From the NCBI GenBank assembly GCA_033032175.1, contig CM065320.1, positions 13,473,413-13,537,412 of the forward strand: a DNA stretch of 64,000 nt. Reading direction: 5' to 3'. A program made the translations under genes and the position numbers. Of this stretch, positions 21,520 through 34,869 are shown one piece after another (the stretch's first letter is position 1; every line of letters starts with the position of its first letter). The notes under the pieces were generated by a model, which made no database searches, was not told the origin of the DNA, and was given only the letters and a program-made list of their open reading frames with translations. The stretch comes from Saturnia japonica. Taxonomy: Eukaryota; Arthropoda; Insecta; Lepidoptera; Saturniidae.

Positions 21520-22500
21520 CTTAGTACGGGACAAATTTTAATTTTAAAACAATTATTCCCAACCTATTGGACTGAAATTTTGCATATATGTTTAATTTGG
21601 AAGACAATGCATGGTTAGCTAAATGACGATATTTTAAATCTAATAATATGACGGACTCCCAAAGATGACTGACAATTTACTTTTTATGCACCCCCACGAT
21701 ATGGGTATCAAATAAAAGGGTTTGCTGAAAAGAATACAGAAAAAATATTAATTAACATTTTTTTAAAACAAGCTTTTATTTAATATTTCGATTATGCTAA
21801 ATGCTGTAGTAACTACAAACAAAAGAGTGAGAAAGGGGAATTAAATCTGTGGTCATTTCTGTATAACGTACATGTAATATTTTTTCCAAATTCCCCAATA
21901 GACATACTATATACAGGACATTAATCACGAATAGGCTCTTAACAAAATTGTTGTCTGTTTGTATTTCCGAATTTAACTTGACTAAACAGTTTGACCATTC
22001 TTATGTAATTTTGTACACGGCAGGCTTATGTCATTGGTAAATTGATAGCCTATAAGAATTTTCAATAGGTTTTAGGAATAGTAAAAATATACAAAAACAA
22101 AACTGCAATTTGGTACACATATCCAAAAAAATGCAATTTTGTACACAAGAAGTATCAATGATTCCATACTTGATTGAAGCTATAACATTATTCAATATCA
22201 CTTTTAAAAATCGCAAAAAAAAAAAAACATTTATTCTCAACCGATTCCGACGTAATTTTGTAAACGGGAATCATACGTCATTCCAAAATTGATAGACTAT
22301 TTTCAATAATACATTCATACAACGTAAAAAAAATAGTAGTAAATGATTTTGATGAAATTTTATACACGGGAAGTATAATATTATGTAATTTCTCCATTGA
22401 AATACCCCATTTGAATTATCGATAAAAATTAGATTACGAAATGAAAATAATTACTGCGCAGTAAAAACGTGTGTGGAGCCGCGGGTACACCGTTGGTAAT
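21520..22500 (+). repeat. AT-rich interspersed repeats (family L group)
   Basis: GACTGAAATTTTGCATATAT and GACAATGCATGGTTAGCTAA match 20483-20530. TTCTCAACCGATTCCGACGT matches 20106. GTGTGTGGAGCCGCGGGTAC closes the block as at 20250-20275. Confidence 0.45.
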
Positions 22501-23639
22501 AAATAAAATTCTTGGCTGTTAAAAGATTTTTAAAATATTGAATAAAAGCTTGTTTTTAAAAAGTTTTTTTATTAATAGATTTTTAAACACGATATCAACT
22601 ACAGCAATGAAATTAACACGTGAAATATTTATTATGATTATTATTTTTTATATATATTGAACACTATAATTCTAAATTTGTTACAAATTAGGTAGCTAAT
22701 TAATACTAATTTTTGCATTTATAAACAAAAGTACCTTTAAATAATTCATGATATGGTATTTATTATAAATTAAAAACAAAAGCTTTCAAAGGTCCTTTCT
22801 AAAAAGGGCTGTGTTTAAAAATATTTATCGCGCTTCTTGTAAAGAAGAATTAATGAGATATTCATTGGAATACTTCCATAAACTTGAGTGAGAGAACATT
22901 CATTGTTGTATTTTTAAAACTTCTTAATTTACTAAAAAAAATAGATTTTAGTATTCTAGTCAATAAGTAAACTAATGTAAAAATCCATAAACAGTTAACA
23001 CTTTTATAGTATTTATTTGTAATCTAGCTGTGCACGCAGAACAGACAACAAAACGCCGTGGTTTACAGGCGCACACGCACACACGCGCGAATACCGTTCC
23101 CGGTTATTTAAAATAGAAAAATGCCTATTGTGTCTTATTTATCCTTCTTCTATTTATCTTACCAAAATAAACTCTTTCATCGTCTAATTTAATATTTTAC
23201 CGCATTGTTGAATCATTTCGCAAACAAGACATACCAAGCTTTGCTTTCGTTCATTAACCGAAATTCACTGTATTAATATGTAATTCAAAGTAAGTATTTC
23301 CACTTCAATTTTGGATTCCAAATTTCAAAATTCAATAGTTTCAAATATAGAATGAAATACAACGTTGATTATTTAAAAAAGAGCACTCTAAAGTAATGAA
23401 GAAAAAATGATATTTGAGAAAATATTTTTCATTAAAGAGTATCAAGTATTCAGACAGATTATGATTACATTTTTTTAATAACTAGTATTATCACATGCGT
23501 CTCTGTTTGTTTAGAATGTTTTTATTATAGTTAACTAGCGACCCACCCCAGTTTCGCACAAATACAATTTACAAAGTGGTGTTTAAAAAAGCCTAATTTG
23601 GAGTTTATGGCTTTAATATTGATAGTTCATGACTGACTA
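22501..23639. other. AT-rich DNA with a short CA-rich patch
   Basis: 23070-23095 holds GCGCACACGCACACACGCGC, and 23090-23110 a CCGTTCCCGGTTATTTAAA string that resembles the family D end. Nothing else was recognised. Confidence 0.4.
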
Positions 23640-23905
23640 ATGCCTTAGATCTTAAACGCGACTGCTATGCTCGAGGTTATAGCTTCAATTGCCAGGTTGC
23701 ACAATGTGGTAGGGGTTTTCTATGAAATTTTCAGTAGCAGCAAGGAGTTCGCCTTTGTGGCCGATTAATGACAATAGGCTCGCCCCCTATTACATGAGAC
23801 CTAAAACATACCCGGCGAACTGTGGATGAACTCTGCCTGAAACTTCGGGGATACAGGCGTGATGATATTTATGTAACTTCATATTTACGAATAGGGCACT
23901 TAGCT
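23640..23905 (+). repeat. Interspersed repeat (SINE or LINE 3' end)
   Basis: The blocks GAGTTCGCCTTTGTGGCCGA, GACAATAGGCTCGCCCCCTA, TCTGCCTGAAACTTCGGGGA and ACAGGCGTGATGATATTTAT are a known type of lepidopteran SINE/LINE ending ('CTGCCT..CCTTCGGG..A..GGCGTGA'). Just upstream, 23535-23565 has another family's CTAGCGACCCACCCCAG start. Confidence 0.5.
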
Positions 23906-24784
23906 CGCGACGCGCAATTTATCTTAGGTGGTGAGTACCGGCCAACCGATCGCGACCGGTTTTGCTGAGAGGAATTTCTTAGATCGTGCGTAATATTGAA
24001 TTCGTGATATCTTCTACGGTATTTATTTAAATAGAAAACTGTAAAGGTTAATTTTAATGTACATTAGATGCCCAAGTTAACTTATAATCTTAACTGGATA
24101 AAGATTAATACTGAATTGGAGAAAATAGCTTCGAAAACAATGTAATGTTTTTAATTAATATGTTAAAGATAAAAATGGTTACTTTGAGTCAACCTTAGGA
24201 ATAAATATTTACCATCGCGGTCTTTTCTGTAGGCTTTTTGAAGAACTGCAATTCTTTATACCAATATTTTGGAGTATTTCATAAGGTTCAGCCAGCGTAA
24301 GCCATGTAAGCGTCCGAAAATCATTTTTTGAAAACTTGATTACAAAAAATTGAATTTTCTATACTATACAAAAACTTAATTGGAATGTATTATATGTATA
24401 AATCTTCTGTAAAAATTGACTAAATGTTAGTGAAAACCGCATTAAAATATGTTGTGTAGTTTAAAAGATCTAAGCGTACATAAGGGACAGACACCGGGAA
24501 GCAACTTCATTTTAAACTATGTATAGAAATAGATAATTCAAGACAGAATATTCCTTTGATTATAATTATGTATATATTCCGTTGCACAATCATTGCAAAA
24601 ATTAAAAAGTAATTTGTCTATGTCATATTAAAAGATTAATTCTTATAAAATTCTGTTTTTTAAATATATTTCTTTATGATATAGAAAACCATGAAATAAA
24701 ATATTTAATAAAGAAATAAGGTATGTTATGTTTGTATTGTACCATATATCGAGATTTTATATTTTAATAACAGAACTACCTGTG
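23906..24784. other. AT-rich DNA, nothing recognised
   Basis: 23940-23970 has CCGATCGCGACCGG. The rest is AT-rich without coding signal. Confidence 0.4.
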
Positions 24785-25470
24785 TTTCTGTGTTTAATCC
24801 GTGTTCATTTTATCCGACAAACACCGAGCCGCCAACGCGTAATTGTTCTCACTTCCCGTACTTGCCTACTGCTTTCCAGATTCCTTGACATACATGATTA
24901 CTGCTCCGCTCCTTAGCGTCATATAGCATGAAGTTATATAGCATATTGTGCCTATAACCTTTTTAAATAAATAGACTATAATATTATATAAAAATATTTA
25001 TTGCTCCGTTCTCGTCGCATCGGGCGGTCAGTGTAATGAGTCACATGGCCCATTCGCGCCACTACTACTACAGACAAGTCATAGACCAGAGCAGAGGGTT
25101 AAATTATTTTAATTTTCCATTATCTCTTATACTCTGTATCCAAATAACATGCTTTAAAGGGCAAAGTTTAACTTCATAAAATTGTCGTTATGATGAAGTA
25201 ACTTTTGTTCTTAAAGATTAATATGCCATTCTTAAAAATAATGGTCATTAATTACTTTTTAATTTTCATCAAACTTTTTACAAAAAATACCCTGTCATAG
25301 CGTATGTATAAGAGTTAGGTATATAGTGTTCCCAACCTTTTTTAGATATACTAAGGACCAATATTTTTGTAGAACATTGTATTTATGTATCATTACCCAT
25401 TATGCCAGCGTACGCGGATAAAGCTGGTCATGAACGCTTTTACTTCCGATTTACTTAATAAAAATGAATA
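24785..25470 (+). repeat. Family N repeat containing a nested RTE-type 3'-UTR
   Basis: The outer parts (24795-24830 and 25120-25470) match 11540-11580 and 11635-11985. Between them 24840-25040 has CCCGTACTTGCCTACTGCTT, GCGTCATATAGCATGAAGTT and AAATAAATAGACTATAATAT, the block order of the RTE-type repeat also seen at 46625 and 54905. An insertion into family N is the simplest reading. Confidence 0.58.
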
Positions 25471-26283
25471 ATTAAAAATAATTTAGATAAACAAAAGACT
25501 GTGCTGCTCTATTATATTATTCATATTATATTATAGTACAGGGAAAAATGTTACCTTCTGTAAAATTAGAAAAATGCGAAAGTAACTCTCTCTATCTGTG
25601 TTTTTCTTAGTATTTCACGACTAAACCTCCGAACAGATCTTATGGAACTTTAGAATAGAGGTAGTCTGTGACCTAGAAAATACACAAACAAAGTCACAGT
25701 AAAAAGTCGGTATAAAATATAATATAATAGATATTATGCAGTAAGAAAAAAAAAAACAAAATTAAATTAATTTAGTTGAAAATAGCGGTCGATCGTGAAT
25801 ACCTTCCATGCTTTTGGAAACGACAGTCTGACGTATTCAGCGGGTTGTGTTAAAATTCCCGAGTGGGACAGACAGCCGGCCACGGGTTTTACTTACCCGG
25901 CTTTTTTCATTTACTTCTCTAAAAGGATTTTAGTTTTTCAGCTCTACATCGCTTTGTAAAACGAGAATTTTTATTTTTTTTAAACAAATTCATTCCGCTG
26001 AAATATAGTTGAATTTGAAGACAGTTTTACTGGTAATTGAAATATGATTTGGGGAGTCAATTTAATACTTTTGTTCTATATTGTACGCGCGTCAGTCAGT
26101 ATAAGCGTGCATTGTCGTACGCACTGAAGTGGATGTTCAGCTAAATAGCGGATATCTGTAATTTGAGCATATTTTCATAGAGCATGTTCAGAAATATATT
26201 TGAGCGTTTCGTGTCATCTACAAGTAAGTTTAGAATTCCAATTTCACAGTTTTTTTATAGTAGTATGGCAAAGTGAAGCAAAC
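25471..26283. other. AT-rich DNA, nothing recognised
   Basis: 25800-25920 is GC-richer (GACAGACAGCCGGCCACGGG) and unassigned. No coding signal. Confidence 0.4.
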
Positions 26284-26411
26284 ACAGAACAATTCGGCAA
26301 AGGGACGTATACACAGAACAATTCGGCAAAGGGACGTATACACAGAACAATCCGGCAAAGTGACGTAAACAGAAAAATCCGGCAAAGTGACGTATACATA
26401 GAAAAATCCAA
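26284..26411 (+). repeat. 29-bp tandem repeat, about four copies
   Basis: The unit ACACAGAACAATTCGGCAAA plus GGGACGTAT repeats with 29-base spacing (CGGCAAAG at 26295, 26324 and 26353, then 26380 after a 2-base loss). A degenerate half unit precedes it near 26276. A family O repeat starts directly after it. Confidence 0.9.
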
Positions 26412-26760
26412 AAATTAGGACGACCACCGAGAGATCCACAATCTATCACGGCAGCTGGATATACACTTACTGATTCTGAAACGTGAGTAAGCTAAAAGAT
26501 AGTCATTTTGTCGGGTTTACCACTTACTTTACCTACGACCTACACCCTACCACCCTGTTTGATTACTGGATATACACCGGCTAATCCCAGAACACGAAAT
26601 ATCTAAGCGTGCCACTGAACCGATAATTACACTTTGGTGGGTTCCAGTTGGACATAATTATCGTGCCCTATCACCAAAATCCTCTTGGCAGCTGGTTGAA
26701 CCCGAAACGCGACAAACCAAAAAATGACGGGTTTATTAACACTGGCGGGTTTTGACGGGA
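26411..26760 (+). repeat. Family O repeat
   Basis: GAGAGATCCACAATC, GGATATACACTTACTGATTC, CTACCACCCTGTTTGATTAC and TGGATATACACCGGCTAATC show the internal double occurrence of GGATATACAC. Relatives lie on the minus strand at 41045-41240 and 52450-52655. Confidence 0.55.
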
Positions 26761-27524
26761 TCTTGAAGTGGCATGTTGTGGTTTTTATTTCTAATTAATT
26801 AACTTAGGTTTTCGACCCTATATTATCGAATATTGGTGGTGTTTTGCGTGATATAGTTCGATTATTGTGATTAAGGGTCGCCGCATGCATTTGAAAATGT
26901 CACAAAAACTCCCTAGATCGATCTAACAAGGTAGCCACCATCTGCTTAGATGCCATTTTGATTAAAATACCTATCACTGTAAAAGCTTGCAAATATTGAC
27001 GCTGGCAAGTGCTTTTTGCTGGTAAAAAGAAAAAGAGAACATGTGCATGGTGGTCGCAACTACTCGGATACAAACATACTACTTCTTTTGAATACTGGGG
27101 GTATCAACTGATTGACTTCGGCACGCGACACACTTAATAATTCTGTTCACGGGGTTGCATATATGCCAATTTTACGTACAATTTTGTGAAATAAGAGAGC
27201 GAATAGGTTAAGGCGGAAACATACTTTTAAAACACGACGCAATACGGAGAGAAAAGGACAAAACTATGCTATAAACCGAGTTAGCAGATGAGCGCGACGT
27301 CGCGTCATGTCTAATATTGTTTCTGGCATACAAATTAGTATATGATTTGACTCAACACACGTTACGTCGTGTCGGGTAGCATGACGTCTTATAAGAGTAT
27401 TTCTGCCTAAGCATGCCACTATGGCAGATTAATAGACCTGATGAATGGCCTTCCAATTGAACACAATTGTAGTGACTTACCACTCAAAAAGTAACATCCT
27501 ATGCAAATAATAAAACTGATGTTT
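26761..27524. other. Unassigned DNA, possibly more family O
   Basis: 27090-27130 (GGGGGTATCAACTGATTGAC then TTCGGCACGCGACA) looks like a degenerate family O piece. 27280-27310 has GAGCGCGACGTCGCGTCATG, with a GCGACGTCGC palindrome. Confidence 0.35.
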
Positions 27525-27770
27525 GTGTGTAATATCAAAATAACAGCTTTTTACTAAATGCATATGAAGAAGGTATACGGTAATCACAACAAAAAATTAT
27601 TTTCTTTTTTAATTTTTATATTGCTGTCTGTCTGTTCCGGCTAATCTCCGAAACGTTTGTACCCGTTTTGACATTACTTTCACTGATAGATAGTTGATTT
27701 ATTTTAGGAACATAATTAGAGTTCCGCACACATAAAATAATAAGTATTTTTACCTTTAAAATAACACAGC
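27525..27770 (+). repeat. Family D repeat
   Basis: AAAATAACAGCTTTTTACTA, CTGTCTGTCTGTTCCGGCTA, ATCTCCGAAACG and CTTTCACTGATAGATAG. It gives the uninterrupted arrangement of the copy that the RTE element splits at 18531-19125. Confidence 0.6.
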
Positions 27771-28219
27771 TAATTAATAATAAAAATATTCCTTAAAAAT
27801 TCCATTAAACAAGATTTATAAACTGCCGTAAAATCCTAAGTAATCTTAACTTCCGATCTGATCACCATATGAGTTACAAACTTAGGGGGCGTTTTAATTA
27901 ATACGAACATTCAAACAAAGCTCGAGTTCAATTACAAACACACAATCCTAGAGTTGAATAGGTTACGTCTCAATTATCCCCCGACCCCCATCCTCTCCCT
28001 ATCCACCTCCTTGGTGCGAGGCGTGAGGCGGTCTGTGATCATCACAGCAATATTACACGGTTGAAGCTATTAATTACAGTACAAGAGTGTATTAAGCCGA
28101 TTATGTACCACGCTTGTATAAAGATGATTTATGTTGTGTTGTGTAGCTATGTTCTTCAATAAGGCTGCCTGGTTTAGAGCTTTAAATATTTTGAAATTTA
28201 TTTAAACGTCGTTAAACAA
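27771..28219. other. AT-rich DNA with a C-rich patch
   Basis: 27976-28015 is pyrimidine-rich (TCCCCCGACCCCCATCCTCT). Nothing coding was found. Confidence 0.4.
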
Positions 28220-28575
28220 TTTATGTATCCTTGTGCCTTCTACAGTTTGTTTTGAGTTGTGTTCACAAGGAATTGTTCGACATGATGCCAACGGCTACAA
28301 TCTACATCTAAATTCTAACACTTTGGAACTTAAATGGTCGCGGACAGTCCATTTTCAGAGGGATTTCATTCCGCGAATGCTCTGGTTGCAGAATAAACTC
28401 CCTGCTAAGGTTGTCCCTGCGGACTACATTATAAGGTTCTTCAAAAATCAATCAAATAAAAAAAAATGGAGTAATTAGTTTTAAAGGGTCAACAACGCAC
28501 ATGTAATGCTTCTTCTGTTCCAAGCGTGACAGCTTATCATCAGGCAGACCGCGTGATATAAAAAAATAGCATTTT
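28220..28575 (+). mobile_element. Jockey-like LINE ORF2 C-terminus and 3' end
   Basis: The frame reads SRTVHFQRDFIPRMLWLQNK, LPAKVVPADYIIRFFKN and, after a stop and shift, LKGQQRTCNASS. This matches the pattern of LINE C-termini (F.R.....LWN.LP..VFP..Y....FK). The 3' end has ACAGCTTATCATCAGGCAGA and a run of A. The minus-strand copy at 40815-41010 has the same LKGRQ.ACDTSG ending. Confidence 0.7.
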
Positions 28576-29094
28576 TATCTTCAAAATATCACAATGCCAA
28601 CTGCATTTTGTAAACCACGCAAGCTGAACCGTGGACACAGCTAGCAAAGCTATATAATTGACTGTTTTTATCTTTCCAGTAAAATAATAACTACGCTAAT
28701 TTAATGAACCACCGGAGTTGATCTTAAAAAATACAAACAAAACATCACCGGTAGGAGCAACCGTTCCAATAACAAACGAATTGCTTATAAATATTAAAAT
28801 ATTGAAATCCGTTCCATTATGCAGTCAAAACCTGGGAACAACAAAATATCCGGCCGCTGCTTACCATGATAAAGTGGTTAAATCCGGTTAATACATACAG
28901 TTACTATAAGACTTTTATACTCTTTGCTATCCTACTGAATATTTCGTTCGACTACTTTCGTCTACTAAATATCTAATTAACGCGTTCTAGCGTAAGGAAA
29001 TGATGGATGTATAATTTTCTATTTCGACTAGCTTTACCGGCTTTTCGTAAAATAAAACCAAAAAAAAAACAGTGGAAAATATACACCTCTGTCT
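28576..29094. other. AT-rich DNA, nothing recognised
   Basis: No coding or repeat signal was found. Confidence 0.4.
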
Positions 29095-29340
29095 TTGCAA
29101 AATAATATTATAGTTCGAAGAGATACCAGACGCCTTAACAAAATTGCCTTTCCACAATCGTTAAAGTTAACAGAAGACGAAACAAGACAACTTTTACCAA
29201 AAAAAAAACACAACTTCAATGAAATCAAAATGGGACCAACCTTGAGGTATTATTTCCCTTTTCGACAAAAAAGAATCATCTCAATCGGTTCATAAATAAA
29301 AAATATAATCTCCTCCTTTTTTTGAAGTCAGTTAAAAATG
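29095..29340 (+). repeat. Family C repeat
   Basis: AATGAAATCAAAATGGGACC, CTTGAGGTATTATTTCCC, CAAAAAAGAATCATCTCAAT and CTCCTCCTTTTTTTGAAGTC give the plus-strand form of the family. The first 100 bases are open on both strands but resemble no protein I recognise. Confidence 0.55.
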
Positions 29341-29394
29341 TATGAAATTGATATATTATCTTAACGTTAAAGGTTGATGTCAATTCCATACATT

Positions 29395-29590
29395 TTTACC
29401 CGAATGCGAAAAAGGAGGGTTGTGTTTTTCGAGGCACGCTCTGTAGCCTAAACGGCTTGATGGATTTTAGCGTACAAAGGTGTTGTTAGATTCGTCTTAA
29501 TTGTGGAAGTGACATAGGCTATATAATGTTTAAGTACGACGTCTGGGAATAAAATAAAAAGCAATAAAATAGAAAAATATGTTTTTTGTC
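29395..29590 (-). repeat. Family K repeat
   Basis: AAAGGAGGGTTGTGTTTTTC, GTAGCCTAAACGGCTTGATG, GATTTTAGCG and GAAGTGACATAGGCTATATA are the reverse complement order of 16425-16590. Confidence 0.6.
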
Positions 29591-29904
29591 GTGTTTTTTT
29601 TGCAGTCCTATTTTTTGTTTCCTTTTATACAGTCTAGCTTGTTTCGTTTTATATTAGCGTTAAAGATTGTAGAAAGGTAACTAGGGCCCCAGTTTAGATA
29701 ATCTGTGCAGGATTTAAGCCTTTTCAAATATTAATCTGTTAAATAGCTACATTGAGGCTTTTGTATTTAGGTTTGCTAGCACGCTGTGACAATCAAAGCC
29801 TTCCAAATAAGTTCTCATGAATAACAACTGATATGTGAGTGACTACCCATAAAACTCTCATAACTATCGTGACTATTTTGGGTAATTTGTCATTCGTTTA
29901 TTTA

Positions 29905-30168
29905 AAGTTTTTATAGAGAAGAAGTGTAGCAAGTTAAAATTTATCTATAATATCTATTACGAATATATTAAATTAAATTAATTAATACTGCGAATCCTAA
30001 AACGACCAATGCCATTGAACTTAGACCCCCCAAAATATTGACATTGTCACTCAATGAAAGGTAACAGCAAGTGATGTAAATAATACTCATCGTTTATGAA
30101 TACTGTAAATATCAAATAGAAAATAGTCTATGATCAAAAAGTCGCTGTTTGAATTGGATCGCTAGTAA
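29905..30168 (-). repeat. Family B element, lacking its 3' end
   Basis: On the plus strand it shows GAACTTAGACCCCCCAAAAT and AGTCTATGATCAAAAAGTCG, in the same order as 13930-14060. It ends at GATCGCTAGT. Confidence 0.65.
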
Positions 30169-30714
30169 AAATAATTACTTCACAACTAAATATCCTTATT
30201 CGCATATTTAAATAAACAAAAAAATATTTATTATATTTTACCAGTTACTATCTGATGCCCGCGTTTTCATTCACGTGACAATGGTTTTGATGTCCCATAG
30301 CACAGAATGGCCATAGAAACTAATTCTTTTAAGTAGATTAAAAGTGGATTGTACGTTATTTTCTTTAGTTGTGATTTTCTATTACCACTTAATAATCTCT
30401 ATAGATCTTCTCTTTTAATCTGGATACTACATTAAAAACACTAAAAACTACATAAAATTCACTAATTTGTCAAAAGGACCCGTGGGCCACCCGTTATTTT
30501 TTGATGGTACTATGTCAATCACCTTCATGTAACTGCCAACAACAACAGACTGTACAAAGTTTCAACTAGATTGAGTTTACAAACATTCCAACTCATCCGG
30601 CTGGATGAACGATGTGTCAATGTATAGAATATTAGGCACAGACACAAATTTTGTTAGATAAGATGTTTTGCGAACAAATAATAAGATAAATAAGAAAATA
30701 AATGTTCGATTTTA
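30169..30714. other. AT-rich DNA, nothing recognised
   Basis: No coding or repeat signal was found. Confidence 0.4.
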
Positions 30715-30915
30715 TGACTTCGAATCCTTGCAATGAGCCTGAGCTTTCGGTGACGGAAAATATCGTTATGAATTCTTAGCATTTATTTTTTAATGCCAGC
30801 TTGGCTTCCTACCATCCTCAAGTTAAAAATCTGTAGACAAACATTTAAAGGTATGTTCCAATAGCTGCACTTGAGAGCCAGTCGTCGCAGTATAAGCCTG
30901 TTACCATCTAAACTC
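30715..30915 (+). mobile_element. tRNA-derived SINE (family S1)
   Basis: A B-box-like CTTCGAATCC is followed by GAGCCTGAGCTTTCGGTGAC, GGAAAATATCGT, AATGCCAGCTTGGC, TACCATCCTCAAGTTAAAAA and GCACTTGAGAGCCAGTC. The same order occurs at 43890-44150, 44150-44365, 60360-60580 and 60970-61150. The A box is not recognisable here. Confidence 0.65.
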
Positions 30916-31607
30916 TCATCAATCAGCGTGTTAATAGTTATAAATTCATATATCTATTTCTTATTTTAATCATTGAAAGTAATGATCAATGATTTTAGAT
31001 TTGAAAGCGGCATTAATTTGAGTTAAAAATTTGCCAATAGGATTTATTGCGCAGCATCGTTCAGTGGCTAATGCCTTATATAATTTTATCCCGTTTATAA
31101 AGATCGGGTAAAATTATCTTTGCTGTATTTTATATTATCGATTCATTTGTAAAATAATAAAGATTTTATTATAGTAAAATTTTAAAATTAAATTTTGTTT
31201 GAGGACTTGACAAAGCAGTCCAAATCGGCTTTGCAATTCTTTCAAAATTCTACTGGCGGAAATATTACTGATTCTCGATGGCTGATCAAAATATCAAAGT
31301 TAATTAAGTAAAGAGTAAACACAGTTATTTATTTATTATATCAACCATACAATTAATGTTTTAGGCTCCGTTCAGATGATAAAAATTTAAAGCGTGTTTT
31401 AACGCGGCGCTTAGGAAAAATATCTCTAGACGGTAGTCGCACGATGATATTCTAGTGAAAAAGTCAAATTACTTTCCGCCTAAGTAACATTCGTTTGCAG
31501 TTGAAAATGGAAAATATTTTTGAAAATGGACGTAGGATAAGTTACGGATGGTTTTGTGGTTGTATTATTTTTAAAAAAAATTAAAAGTAACGGACACACT
31601 GAGGCTA
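30916..31607. other. Unassigned DNA, possibly MITE-derived near 31360
   Basis: 31362-31440 (GGCTCCGTTCAGATGAT, AACGCGGCGCTTAGG) looks like the end of a lepidopteran DNA-transposon repeat. 31507-31590 is briefly open. No ends could be defined. Confidence 0.35.
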
Positions 31608-32884
<1,277 letters not shown>

Positions 32885-33249
32885 AAGACAATTAGGAATA
32901 GGCTCTCTACAACTTTGTTAAAAACAATGTAGTTTCTGTATTTACTTCCGAAAGTCTCTGAAATCACTTGCGCGAGTTACCGCTCGTCATCTGAACACCT
33001 TCGAAATTCTATCGCACATTAATTCGCGTTACATTTGAGCGTAGCTTAATGAAACGGAGATAAATCGTGATTCGTGATGTGAAATTATAATTTAACTTTC
33101 ATAAATAAACAGCTGATTCCTGTTTATGATTACATTTTAATCATTTTGTATAATATTTTTTTATATGGTTTTATAAGTAATTAGCTTGATTCTGAAAATA
33201 TAATTATTCTACTTCGTGACGGCCCAAGTAGTATTTAGACATACAATGA
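32885..33249. other. AT-rich DNA, nothing recognised
   Basis: 32965-33050 has a CATCTGAACACCTTCGAAAT string but no defined feature. Confidence 0.35.
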
Positions 33250-33640
33250 ATAAAATTGAAGTGTCTGTCTTTCTGTTTATTTCGAGTAATCTCCGAAACG
33301 GTTGAACCAATTGTGACAGGAGTTTCACTGGTAGATAGCTGACGTTATAAGGAGTAACATAGTCTACTTTTATTTTAGAAAAAGAATTAGAAATGAACCA
33401 ATTCGGGTACTTAAATGTAAACCTTAAGAGATATAGCAAATTAATGTACGATATAATTGTAGACATTAAAAAGACCAACAAAATAGTCAGCAAGAGTATA
33501 TGTCTATCTTCTAAGGAACATCCTCAATAAGCATTCTTTAAAATAGCCGGGAAAAGGGGAGCAAGATTCGCACGTGTTCCCGATCGATGTAATTCTGTAT
33601 TCCACGTGACTGAAGCCGTGGGCACAACTTGTTTTAAATA
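33250..33640 (+). repeat. Family D repeat
   Basis: CGAGTAATCTCCGAAACGGT, AGTTTCACTGGTAGATAGCT, ATGTCTATCTTCTAAGGAAC, CCGGGAAAAGG and CCCGATCGATG match the 1865-2225 copy over its length. Confidence 0.6.
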
Positions 33641-33719
33641 AGATTAGGTAGCACCGTAAAGAAAATGTTGAGCAGTCAGTGAAGATGGATGGTTACGCCA
33701 TGCAATGTATAAACGCATA

Positions 33720-33925
33720 GCGCACTTCAGTGCAACCAGCCGGCTACGGCACAGCGCCACGCCACGCCCTCTGCGCCGCGCCGGTCAGCTGACTTATTCA
33801 TTTCTTTCAGTCGCTTGCCTCGTGTACCATTTTATTACGCCATGGCAAAAATTTCAGTTAACTCAATGCGCCCGCGCAGTAAGCTGCGCTTGAGTTACTG
33901 AGTTGGAGCTCCTTACCCTGAGTTA
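33720..33925. other. GC-rich island with a hairpin, no gene recognised
   Basis: The stretch 33720-33795 (CCACGCCACGCCCTCTGCGC) is far more GC-rich than its surroundings. At 33859-33895 AACTCAA and GCGC arms fold around a short loop. There is no coding signal. Confidence 0.4.
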
Positions 33926-34869
33926 CCCATGTCTAGTTACAGTCGTGTTTGGTTCGCATTTTTTATTCTGTATTTCATAATAATGAAAATAAATGTAATC
34001 TTCATAAATTCAATGACATTTTGGATTGTACCATCAGACAGGGTACAATTATTGTGCTGTACTAATATAAAAACTTGTGCGTCCAGCACTGTATTCGTGA
34101 TAGAGGTAAAACCTCTTAAAAAAGGAGTCGCGGATAGCCTAAAATGTGTATTAGATACATTTAGTTTTTTTAATGTGTACCTACAATGTGTAATGTGAGC
34201 TTTATAGTCATTTATATTTTGCTTATGCTTTTCTCTATTTATAAATTTCATTTTTGTTTATGATTTATACGAATACTTCAATAGCAAAAATAATACCAGC
34301 TATCTCTGAATTAATATTATGTTAGTAATATTGTCGGAATGTTAAAAGTTGTTGTTTATGTTTTAATAAAATTATTGTCGATTGAATAAAATTAGAAATA
34401 GCGTGATAGTTACTAAATGGTAGTTTTATAATTTCCAAGTATTTAAGATGTATTATAATTGAATAATTTTTAAAATATCTGCTTTCAGTTTGTATTTTGA
34501 TGCACTTCCGCCACAAAATAAGAGAACGATCAATTATTTATTAGGTTTATAATGTAAGATTTGGCATGACATATTTATTAATTAAACCGGTTTTGTGGGA
34601 AACTAGCCTTAAGATTAAATTTAATACATTATTGTGCAATTTCTCAAATAAAATAAATAAAAATAATAAATGCGGTCAACAATGGCGATCGATAGTGGAA
34701 CAAGCCGCGACACCCGCGACCAGAAAAGAGGACACACGTTAAGTAATTCAGGCAACAACGCAAATGTAAAAGTAAATAAATAAATAACTGAATATTTGGA
34801 AGCCTTTTGAATTTTTGCTGTCACTAATAATAGTTAACTGAACTTACGATGCATAATAATTATTATAAG
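33926..34869. other. AT-rich DNA with two doubtful open frames
   Basis: A 104-codon minus-strand frame (33937-34251) and a short plus-strand frame (from 34683, MAIDSGTSRDTRDQKRGHTL) are unsupported by any family match. The latter meets a GTAAAT donor-like string at about 34772. Confidence 0.3.

Noticed and set aside
33937..34251. 104-codon minus-strand frame
   Set aside because: Most of it is AT-rich, the other strand is open over the same range, and no domain is recognised.
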